A stretch of DNA of 8,426 nucleotides from Oscillospiraceae bacterium. Lineage in GTDB: Bacteria > Bacillota > Clostridia > Oscillospirales > Ruminococcaceae. A program made the translations under genes and the position numbers. The DNA lies in assembly GCA_014796735.1 (NCBI GenBank), contig JAAVIG010000214.1, forward strand, positions 1 through 8,426, written 5' to 3'. A model generated the notes under the pieces. That model saw only the letters and a list, made by a program, of their open reading frames with translations, was not told the DNA's origin and searched no databases. Numbering within the stretch: position 1 is the stretch's first letter; the number at the start of each line of letters is the position of its first letter. Below are positions 1 through 5,668 of this stretch, in pieces.

Positions 1-755
1 AAGACGGCGGCCTGACCCCGATCTTAATAAGCAACGGTTTAAAGGCGGTCACCCGGCTGACGGAAAAGCAGTACGAGGAGCGTATGCCCTGCGCCATGCT
101 GCTGGGACAGGAAACGGACGATATGCCCGTATTGGAGCTGGCGGCTCATGTGCGTCAGCTGGCGGGACCGGATTTTCCGATCATATTGGTATCGGAGCAG
201 GATTGGGCACAGATCGAGTACCGCGCCACACGTTCGGGGGTAAACGCCTTTGTTCCGTGCCCTTTGTTTAAGAGCAGACTTTTGAATACTATATCTGAGC
301 TTACCAATAAGCTCGGAAAAGGCGAAAATGATTTTATAACGGCAGCTTCCGATTACAGTAATTACCGTATCCTGCTTGTAGAGGACGTTGAAATAAATCA
401 GGAAATAGTGGTGGAGCTGCTGTCCGTAACGGGAGTGCAGGTCGAGGTCGCCGATAACGGCGCGCGTGCCGTGGAGATGTTTGAAAATTCCGCCGAGGGA
501 TATTACGATCTGGTGTTTATGGATATACAAATGCCCGTCATGGACGGGTATGAAGCTTCAAGAAGGATCAGGGCGCTTCCGAGAAACGACGCGAAAACCG
601 TATGGATAGTTGCAATGACGGCTAACGCTTTTGTGGAGGATATAAGAATGTCAAGAGAAGCGGGAATGAACGAGCACTGCGCAAAGCCGGTCGATCCGGA
701 ACGGCTTAACGAAATCATGCGCGGCCGCCTTAATCAACAAAGCACACAGGAGTAA
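1..755 (+). CDS. Hybrid sensor histidine kinase, C-terminal fragment (degenerate receiver + intact receiver)
   Basis: The reading frame is open to the left edge (first full codon at base 3), so this is the tail of a larger protein. The ATG at 84 is internal and lacks a convincing ribosome binding site. Two receiver-like domains follow each other. In the first (about bases 30-310) the phosphoacceptor position of the usual LLD motif is Gly (LLGQE, codon 105-107) and the conserved Lys is Cys (VPCP), so it should not be phosphorylated. The second (about 360-730) is complete: acidic pair E/D in LLVEDVE (381-386), phosphoacceptor Asp in FMDIQMP (522-524), Thr in AMTAN (618-620), Lys in AKPVDP (684-686). 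A kinase core followed by two receivers is a common hybrid histidine kinase layout in Clostridia; the kinase part lies outside the window, so a free-standing tandem receiver protein is the alternative. The HD-domain gene starts 6 bases after the stop, suggesting one operon. Confidence 0.82.
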   Translation, partial: DGGLTPILISNGLKAVTRLTEKQYEERMPCAMLLGQETDDMPVLELAAHVRQLAGPDFPIILVSEQDWAQIEYRATRSGVNAFVPCPLFKSRLLNTISELTNKLGKGENDFITAASDYSNYRILLVEDVEINQEIVVELLSVTGVQVEVADNGARAVEMFENSAEGYYDLVFMDIQMPVMDGYEASRRIRALPRNDAKTVWIVAMTANAFVEDIRMSREAGMNEHCAKPVDPERLNEIMRGRLNQQSTQE

Positions 756-761
756 AGGGCT

Positions 762-2606
762 ATGCAGGCTTATCAGGAAGAATATATCGCAAATGTAAAG
801 GATATAGCCATGCTTACGACGGGGCAGAAAGTGAACGGCTGCTCCTTTGAGGAGTACTGCGCCGTTCTGAACCGTAACAGGGAGCAATTGGAGCAAAAGG
901 TAAAACGGAACATGCTGCTTTTGCGCGAGAATCTGTTTCCCGTTTTGGACCTTATGTTTGAGGCTTCTCAGGAAGAAAAGCGGGAGCTGGAGGAATTTGC
1001 GGCAAAGCTGCTGAGCGGCGGCGAAGAGCTTGATTTAGGACTGTTTTGCGAGATACATAAGGCGCTGCTGGGCTTTGCAAGGCAGAGGAAAAACCGCGAG
1101 GATATGATAAAGGAGCTGTACTGGCTTGGTATCGGCTTCAACAATCTTTCCGCAAAAACGGTGGGCTTGGACGACAGGTATGCCGAAAAATACTATACTC
1201 AGATGCGGCTGTGCTTTACGGAGGCCGCCGCTTACATTAAATATTACGATGAAATAGAGGACTCGGAAACTCGGGGATATGTCCTTCGCTCACGCGCCAA
1301 TATGTCCTTGGGCAAGTTCAAGAGCCCAAGCGAAAAGATACGTATGGTAAAAAGGGGTCTTATGGTGCTTCGCGACGAGGAATACCAAAAGAAAAATCCC
1401 GAGCTTCCGTGGGACAAATTTATATACCTTTCTCACCGCCAGATGGCGTCAAGCCTGTCTCACAAAAGAGAAAAGGATATGACCGCTCAGGACGTTGCCG
1501 ATATTATGGAGTCGGTTTATATCGTTTATCACAAGCAGCAGCAGGAGGCAAAGGAAAAAAACGAAAAGCAGCCCGCCCGCTCACAGTTTTCCTGCTATTC
1601 CGTCGAGTACTACTGCGGCTTACACACTCTGGACGAGCTGCTCACAAAAATGGAAGAGCTTATGGACGACACCGATCCGTCGGATTTTTCGGAGAACGGA
1701 ATGTACAGTATAATCTCCCTGCCCGCCTTTTACTGTCAGTATCTTCAGGAAAGCCCCGAGCTTATCCCTCAAAGGAAGGAATACATAGAAAGCCTTTATC
1801 AAAGAATATTGCAATATGTGGACGCTTTTCCCGAGGAGACTTTAAGCGAAAGCCTGTTTTTTTATTTGAGGCAGTTGTCATATACCTTTGTGGAAACCGA
1901 AAAAAGTATTCCTTATAAGGAATTTCTTCAGAATCTGCAAATAAACTTCGCGCCGAGAATATACGTTCACTCATGGCTTGTGGGCAGGGCGGCGGCGGTG
2001 CTTTGTGAGATTATAACGGAGGAGGAGCCCGACTTTTTCGATGACATCGGATTTATAAAAGAAATAACCGACGCAGGTGAAAAAAAGGAAGCCGTAAAAC
2101 GCTACGCAATGGAATGCGGGATATTCCACGACATAGGCAAGATGAATTTTATGAATTTATACTCCAATTCCGCAAGGCAATGGTTTGAGGACGAATACGA
2201 AATGGCTCATCTTCATACCTTGATAGGCATGGCGTGTCTGGCAAAAAGAAGCTCAACGCTTCCCTTTGCCGCCGTGGCTCAGGGGCATCACAGCTGGTAT
2301 GACGGCTCGGGAGGCTATCCCGACTCCTACAAGCGCTTGGAGTGCGAATACCGTCAGATGGTGGACGTTATCGGGCTTGTGGATTGGCTGGTCAACGTTA
2401 CCGATACAGCGCAGCTGTATACAGGACAGGAAAAGACCTTTGAACAGGCGGTGGAAGATGCGATTGCAATGGAGGGGAGAAGATTTTCGCCCTTGCTTAC
2501 CACAAGATTAAGAGAAAAAGAGGTTTGCGGGAAAATAAAGAACGCCATATCCGAGGGAAGGCGTGAGGTGTATTATAAAATGTATGAAATGAATAAGGAA
2601 AAGTGA
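762..2606 (+). CDS. HD-domain protein, diverged HD-GYP-like phosphohydrolase with an unrecognised helical N-terminal half
   Basis: This 614-residue protein has no signal peptide or membrane segment and should be cytoplasmic. The C-terminal part (about 440-600) carries the HD-GYP signature order: HDIGK (His456-Asp457, Lys460), a HTLIG motif, a His pair at 509-510, then DGSGGYP with Asp514 and GYP at 518-520, and a later IGLVDWL helix. HD-GYP proteins of this type hydrolyse cyclic di-GMP, but here the Glu of the canonical HHE is Ser (HHSWYDG) and the DGxGYP loop has one extra Gly, so substrate and activity are uncertain. Residues 1-430 are mostly alpha-helical, charged and rich in Tyr and Glu; I do not recognise a domain, although a TPR-like helical repeat fold is possible. 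The ATG at 762 is preceded by AGGAG at 748-752. With the receiver-bearing kinase ending 6 bases upstream, it is probably co-transcribed and may be an output of that pathway (inference). Confidence 0.85.
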   Translation: MQAYQEEYIANVKDIAMLTTGQKVNGCSFEEYCAVLNRNREQLEQKVKRNMLLLRENLFPVLDLMFEASQEEKRELEEFAAKLLSGGEELDLGLFCEIHKALLGFARQRKNREDMIKELYWLGIGFNNLSAKTVGLDDRYAEKYYTQMRLCFTEAAAYIKYYDEIEDSETRGYVLRSRANMSLGKFKSPSEKIRMVKRGLMVLRDEEYQKKNPELPWDKFIYLSHRQMASSLSHKREKDMTAQDVADIMESVYIVYHKQQQEAKEKNEKQPARSQFSCYSVEYYCGLHTLDELLTKMEELMDDTDPSDFSENGMYSIISLPAFYCQYLQESPELIPQRKEYIESLYQRILQYVDAFPEETLSESLFFYLRQLSYTFVETEKSIPYKEFLQNLQINFAPRIYVHSWLVGRAAAVLCEIITEEEPDFFDDIGFIKEITDAGEKKEAVKRYAMECGIFHDIGKMNFMNLYSNSARQWFEDEYEMAHLHTLIGMACLAKRSSTLPFAAVAQGHHSWYDGSGGYPDSYKRLECEYRQMVDVIGLVDWLVNVTDTAQLYTGQEKTFEQAVEDAIAMEGRRFSPLLTTRLREKEVCGKIKNAISEGRREVYYKMYEMNKEK

Positions 2607-2607
2607 A

Positions 2608-2655
2608 AATCACCGCCGTCATGCTCGGCTTGATCCGAACATGACGGCGGTGATT
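2608..2655. terminator. Strong hairpin between convergent genes, probable bidirectional terminator
   Basis: Bases 2608-2623 (AATCACCGCCGTCATG) and 2640-2655 form a perfect 16-bp stem. After one mismatch a further 4 bp (TCGG/CCGA) close a 6-base loop. It starts one base after the HD-gene stop codon. On the + strand the 3' flank has no clean T-tract (ATATACTAATC). On the - strand, serving the convergent acetyltransferase gene, the flank is T-richer (ATTTTCACTTTTCC). It could alternatively be one copy of a dispersed palindromic repeat. Confidence 0.72.
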
Positions 2656-2831
2656 ATATACTAATCAATCTCGGCGTGTTCTTTGATACATGTATAAAAT
2701 TCCGTCTACTTCTTTTTATGTCTAAAACCACTTGCAGGATAATTTTATTAAAAAGGCTAATGCGTAACACCCCATCAGCCAACACCCATTTTCTCCTTAC
2801 CTCCACTAAGCGATAAATAGAGAGTGTACTT

Positions 2832-3785
2832 TTATAATCTTAGCCGCGTAATTCTCTCGTCAATCCTTCGCACTACACTATTGGTGTAAGCAGTAAAATA
2901 TTTTAGCCAAAATCCACGGGCTGTTGGATTGAAACTTTCAAAGTTCACTCCAAGTCTGGTATAGCCTTCTTCTTTCAGTGTAGATATGGTAAAGTTCAGT
3001 AAATTTTGATATACTCCCTTACCCCTATGTTCCGGCATGCAGTATGCACCTCTAATATGACGATAGGTGGTTCCCGTTGCAGCAAACGTTTCGCCGTAAG
3101 CTGAAATTTTTAAAAATGCACATAATTTATCGTTCTGATTTGCCACAAAGTACCGTCCCCCTTCTTGCATAGAGGATAACATAAATTCTTCTTGTGTTTC
3201 GGGCTTACGATTCATAAAGAAAGGGCTTTCGCAGTAATGGCGATATAATGCTAAATAAAGCGGATAGACAGAGTGAAATTCAGCTTTTGACAATTCGACA
3301 AAATCATAATTTTCACAAGGTTCACAGTCAATCAATGCCATCGGACGAATAGCGTCTAAACAGCGTAAACCGAAACCATAAAGAAAGAATTGCCGCTGTA
3401 GTTCTTCATCATGAGCGTGTAAGCAGATTGCATGAGAAACTGCGCCAGCCTTTACCCACTTTGCCCCTGCTACTTGATACATGGCAGCATAAATTTTTGA
3501 GCGGTTTTTAGAAATGGCTGCATTTGCACCCATAGGAGAAAAAATCCCTCTCACATCCGTAGACCGGAACGCATTGTCAAAGGGGGCACAACAGCACAAG
3601 AATCCTATCATCTTTTCATCTTCAAACGCAACAACACCCAATCCATTCTCGGCAAAACCGTTTAAGTCAGGAATATCCCGCACTTGTGGTAACTCTTTTA
3701 CAAATTGCCGCTCATCATAGTAGTTTGCACGAGCAATTGCTGTTGCTTTTTCGATGTGCTTTTTTTCAAAGTTTAAAATATCCAT
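2832..3785 (-). CDS. GNAT family N-acetyltransferase (317 aa)
   Basis: It would transfer an acetyl group from acetyl-CoA to an amine; the substrate cannot be read from the sequence. The C-terminal half (about 163-310) is a recognisable GNAT domain: the acetyl-CoA pyrophosphate-binding motif A is PEHRGKGVYQNLL around 251-263 (R254-G255-K256-G257), followed by the NFESFNPTARGFW stretch typical of the next strand and helix. The N-terminal half (1-150) has strand-like features such as GVVAFEDEKMIGFL and may be a second, degenerate GNAT fold, as in tandem-GNAT proteins. The length is about twice that of a single domain. The start is set by AAGGAG at 3794-3799, 8 bases before the ATG. The gene is more AT-rich than its neighbours (22 G+C of 60 at 2881-2940 against 37 of 60 at 4981-5040 in the fucosidase gene). 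Its leader has attenuator-like features, suggesting inducible expression of a resistance-type function (inference). Confidence 0.85.
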   Translation of the reverse strand: MDILNFEKKHIEKATAIARANYYDERQFVKELPQVRDIPDLNGFAENGLGVVAFEDEKMIGFLCCCAPFDNAFRSTDVRGIFSPMGANAAISKNRSKIYAAMYQVAGAKWVKAGAVSHAICLHAHDEELQRQFFLYGFGLRCLDAIRPMALIDCEPCENYDFVELSKAEFHSVYPLYLALYRHYCESPFFMNRKPETQEEFMLSSMQEGGRYFVANQNDKLCAFLKISAYGETFAATGTTYRHIRGAYCMPEHRGKGVYQNLLNFTISTLKEEGYTRLGVNFESFNPTARGFWLKYFTAYTNSVVRRIDERITRLRL

Positions 3786-3791
3786 TAATAT

Positions 3792-3837
3792 CTCTCCTTA
3801 TTAACTAACGGAGAGCTAAATTATAGTCACCCTCCGT
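3792..3837 (-). promoter_or_regulatory. Mutually exclusive stems controlling the acetyltransferase ribosome binding site
   Basis: In the transcript (reverse strand), CUCUCC (3815-3810), directly after the second leader stop codon, is perfectly complementary to GGAGAG (3797-3792). The latter contains most of the AAGGAG site of the acetyltransferase, with 12 bases between the arms. The same CUCUCC, extended to CUCUCCGU (3815-3808), can instead pair with ACGGAGGG (3837-3830) inside the leader ORF: 8 pairs including one G-U. The two pairings exclude each other, as in translational attenuators of erm and cat genes. Complementarity is seen directly; the regulatory role is inferred. Confidence 0.6.
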
Positions 3838-3866
3838 ATTTGAATACAACTAACAATATTTTTCAT
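3816..3866 (-). CDS. Putative leader peptide 2 (16 aa)
   Basis: A short ORF, MKNIVSCIQIRRVTII, runs from an ATG at 3866 to TAG at 3818-3816. It is preceded by AAGGAG at 3882-3877 with a 10-base spacer, which is somewhat long. It lies between the hairpin at 3899-3929 and the acetyltransferase gene. Codons 11-13 (CGG AGG GTG) form one arm of the stem that competes with ribosome binding site sequestration, and its stop codon abuts the sequestering arm, so ribosome position on this ORF would decide which stem forms. I do not recognise the peptide from a named family. It could be a chance ORF, but the ribosome binding site and stem placement argue against that. Confidence 0.5.
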   Translation of the reverse strand: MKNIVSCIQIRRVTII

Positions 3867-3898
3867 ATCACATCATCTCCTTTTAATGAAAATAACTA

Positions 3899-3929
3899 TA
3901 ATAACCACAAGGAAACCTTGTGGTTATTA
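3899..3929 (-). terminator. Hairpin in the acetyltransferase leader: attenuator or terminator of the fucosidase transcript
   Basis: A perfect 14-bp stem (TAATAACCACAAGG with its complement) has a 3-base loop. In the reverse-strand transcript it is followed by a moderately T-rich stretch (TAGTTATTTTCATT) rather than a clean T-run. It sits 111 bases beyond the fucosidase stop codon and could end that transcript. It also begins within the stop codon of the 24-codon leader ORF, so a ribosome paused near the end of that ORF would cover the 5' arm and prevent folding. This is the geometry of transcription attenuation. Confidence 0.65.
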
Positions 3930-4001
3930 AAACTGCGAGTAAAACAAGCAATTCCGGTCCAGCAATGCATTTGATAATAAGCAAATTTCTCCTAATTGCA
4001 T
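3927..4001 (-). CDS. Putative leader peptide 1 (24 aa)
   Basis: A short ORF begins MQLGEICLLS and ends CLFYSQF, from ATG at 4001 to TAA at 3929-3927. GGAGG at 4009-4005 lies upstream, but only 3 bases from the ATG, closer than usual. The stop codon overlaps the first three bases of the 14-bp hairpin, which suggests coupling between translation and hairpin formation. Several arms in the ORF can pair with each other or with sequence just upstream, for example CCAGCA at 4022-4017 with TGCTGG at 3965-3960, and GCAATT at 3999-3994 with AATTGC at 3953-3948. Small size and the tight ribosome binding site keep confidence moderate. Confidence 0.48.
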   Translation of the reverse strand: MQLGEICLLSNALLDRNCLFYSQF

Positions 4002-4040
4002 ATACCTCCATATCCCTGCTGGTTATCTCACGCTCTCTTT

Positions 4041-5519
4041 TTATTCGATTTCGATCTTAAACACAATAGGATAATCGCCGTTTTTGTAGTCTGTTTTAAT
4101 ATGAACTCCGTCGGCAGCTCTTTCCCACTTGGGCTTTTTATCCGAACCCAAAACACTTACGTCCTTAACTATTCCGTGGAAATTGTCGCGCTGAGAAGCG
4201 TCTTGCATATCCAGAGAGGTGATAAGATAATCTCCGCTGTCGCTGCTTTTCAGTACAATGGCGTAAAGATAACCGTTTGCGGTGGTAAAGCGTATATCCT
4301 GTGAGGTAAAGTTTTTGTTTATGCCGTCGGTAAACTGTCCCTCGACAATCTGCGTGGGGCCTTCTCCGAAACGTCTCCACAACTTCGTCCCGTAAATCGC
4401 CTCGCCGTTTATTTTGAGCCACTCGCCTATTCCGAGAAGTATATCTCTGTCCTCGTCGGGAATACTTCCGTCCGCCTTAGGGCCTATATTAAGCAGCAAA
4501 CAGCCGTTTTTGCTGACAATATCCGCTAAATCACGCACAATATCGGACGCCTTGCGGTAACAGTTGTTTTCGGTATACCCCCATGAATTTAACGCCACCG
4601 CCGTGTCCGTCTGCCAGAAAAAGGGCTTTCTGTCCGCAAACTGTCCTCTTTCCACATCGGGGACTGCCGTTCCGAACATAAACGCGTCATGCTTGTAATT
4701 TATAACGACCTCCGTTCCCCATTCCTCGGCGCGGTTATAATAGTATGCGGCAAATTTTTTCAGATAGGGTTTAAACGCGCTGTGCTGAATCCACCAATCA
4801 AAGTAAAATGTTTTCGGTCTGTAACGGTCAACCAGTTCGCAGCACCTTACAAGCCAATCCTGCAAGTATTCCTCGGTGGGATAGGGCTCGCCGAAAATAT
4901 CGTGAAAATTCTCCGGCGCCTGCATTGAGGGCCAGTAAAGATCGCCGCGCTTCAAAGGCTCTTTTATATCGCTTTCAAAATCCTTGCCGCCGCCCATAAA
5001 GAACCAGTGCTCCGCGCGGTGGGAGGACGTACCCATATTCAAGCCTTTAGCCTCGCAGGCCGTTTTCAGCTCGCCCAGCACATCGCGGCAGGGCCCCTTT
5101 TCATAAGCGTTCCAATGTGAAATGTCGCTTTTGTACATTTGAAAACCGTCATGGTGCTCCGCCACGGGAACAACGTATTTAGCGCCCGCTTGGGAAAAAA
5201 TCTCCGCCCATTTTTCGGGGTCGAATTTTTCGGCTTTAAACATGGGGATAAAGTCCTTATAGCCGAATTCGGTATGCTTGCCGTAAACCTCCGTATGATG
5301 CTTATACTCATCGGAGTCTTTAACGTACATCTGTCTTGAATACCACTCGCTTGCGAAAGCGGGAACGCTGAACACTCCCCAATGAATGAAGATACCGAAC
5401 TTGGAATTTTTGTACCATTTCGGAACGCTGTACTGCGACAAGGATCCCCAGTCGTCCTTATAACGCCCGTTTGCGATCACCTCGTCTATTGTTTTTAAGT
5501 ATTTGCTTAAATCGTCCAT
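4041..5519 (-). CDS. Alpha-L-fucosidase, GH29, cytoplasmic
   Basis: This 492-residue enzyme should hydrolyse terminal alpha-L-fucose from glycans by the retaining mechanism. GH29 hallmarks are present: FGIFIHWG at 41-48, the EHHDGF segment at 121-126, and YFDWW at 239-243, where Asp241 is at the expected nucleophile position. The (beta/alpha)8 catalytic domain runs to about 385, with the NGCLLLNIGPKADGSIP segment near its end, and a C-terminal beta-sandwich follows to 492. I could not assign the acid/base residue, which varies in this family. There is no signal peptide (MDDLSKYLKT), so it should act inside the cell on imported fucosylated oligosaccharides. The start is supported by GGGAGG 6 bases before the ATG. 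It is transcribed divergently from the patatin gene, from a promoter at 5561-5589. With the isomerase fragment at the right edge it suggests fucose catabolism. No transporter is seen in the window. Confidence 0.93.
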   Translation of the reverse strand: MDDLSKYLKTIDEVIANGRYKDDWGSLSQYSVPKWYKNSKFGIFIHWGVFSVPAFASEWYSRQMYVKDSDEYKHHTEVYGKHTEFGYKDFIPMFKAEKFDPEKWAEIFSQAGAKYVVPVAEHHDGFQMYKSDISHWNAYEKGPCRDVLGELKTACEAKGLNMGTSSHRAEHWFFMGGGKDFESDIKEPLKRGDLYWPSMQAPENFHDIFGEPYPTEEYLQDWLVRCCELVDRYRPKTFYFDWWIQHSAFKPYLKKFAAYYYNRAEEWGTEVVINYKHDAFMFGTAVPDVERGQFADRKPFFWQTDTAVALNSWGYTENNCYRKASDIVRDLADIVSKNGCLLLNIGPKADGSIPDEDRDILLGIGEWLKINGEAIYGTKLWRRFGEGPTQIVEGQFTDGINKNFTSQDIRFTTANGYLYAIVLKSSDSGDYLITSLDMQDASQRDNFHGIVKDVSVLGSDKKPKWERAADGVHIKTDYKNGDYPIVFKIEIE

Positions 5520-5560
5520 TTTACACCTCCCGATTTGCGGTTAAAGTTTTGCGTTAATTT

Positions 5561-5589
5561 ATTATACACTATAAGTAACGGTAAAACAA
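5561..5589 (-). promoter_or_regulatory. Sigma-A-type promoter for the fucosidase gene
   Basis: On the reverse strand, a -35 box TTGTTT (5589-5584) is separated by 17 bases from a perfect -10 box TATAAT (5566-5561). Transcription would start roughly 30 bases before the fucosidase ATG, giving a short leader. Confidence 0.72.
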
Positions 5590-5607
5590 GCCTGTTTGGT
5601 GCAATAG

Positions 5608-5624
5608 TTTGAAAAATTTTCAAA
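5608..5624. promoter_or_regulatory. Perfect 17-base palindrome, candidate operator between divergent promoters
   Basis: TTTGAAAAATTTTCAAA is an exact inverted repeat of 8 bases around a central A. It overlaps the -35 box of the patatin promoter and lies 18 bases upstream of the -35 box of the fucosidase promoter, so a bound protein could repress one and affect the other. AT-rich composition makes a chance palindrome possible. Confidence 0.45.
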
Positions 5625-5637
5625 AATATGTTAAAAT
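5609..5637 (+). promoter_or_regulatory. Sigma-A-type promoter for the patatin-like gene
   Basis: A -35 box TTGAAA (5609-5614) lies 17 bases before a -10 box TAAAAT (5632-5637), about 30 bases upstream of the ATG at 5669. The spacing is ideal and both boxes are one to two bases from consensus. Confidence 0.6.
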
Positions 5638-5668
5638 ATATTTGTAATCTGAAAAAAGGAGATGCAAG

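Noticed and set aside
84..86. ATG as the start of a complete single response regulator gene
   Set aside because: The frame continues upstream to the window edge with receiver-like sequence before this ATG, and no ribosome binding site precedes it, so the gene is a fragment of a longer protein.
39..530. A 163-codon - strand ORF
   Set aside because: It is antisense to the receiver-domain coding region, where both receivers read clearly on the + strand.
1409..1918. A 169-codon + strand ORF
   Set aside because: It overlaps the HD-domain gene in another frame; the long in-frame protein with HD-GYP motifs explains this DNA.
2608..4040. A transposon or integron cassette with defined ends
   Set aside because: No terminal inverted repeats, target-site duplication, recombinase gene or attachment-site motif could be found at the edges of the AT-rich segment.
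4010..4100. A promoter for the acetyltransferase leader
   Set aside because: I tried the TATA-like hexamers on the reverse strand (for example TAAGAT, GATAAC, GATATG); none has an acceptable -35 box at 16-18 bases.
3996..4304. A 102-codon + strand ORF across the end of the fucosidase gene
   Set aside because: It is mostly antisense to the GH29 C-terminal domain, with no ribosome binding site or recognisable product.
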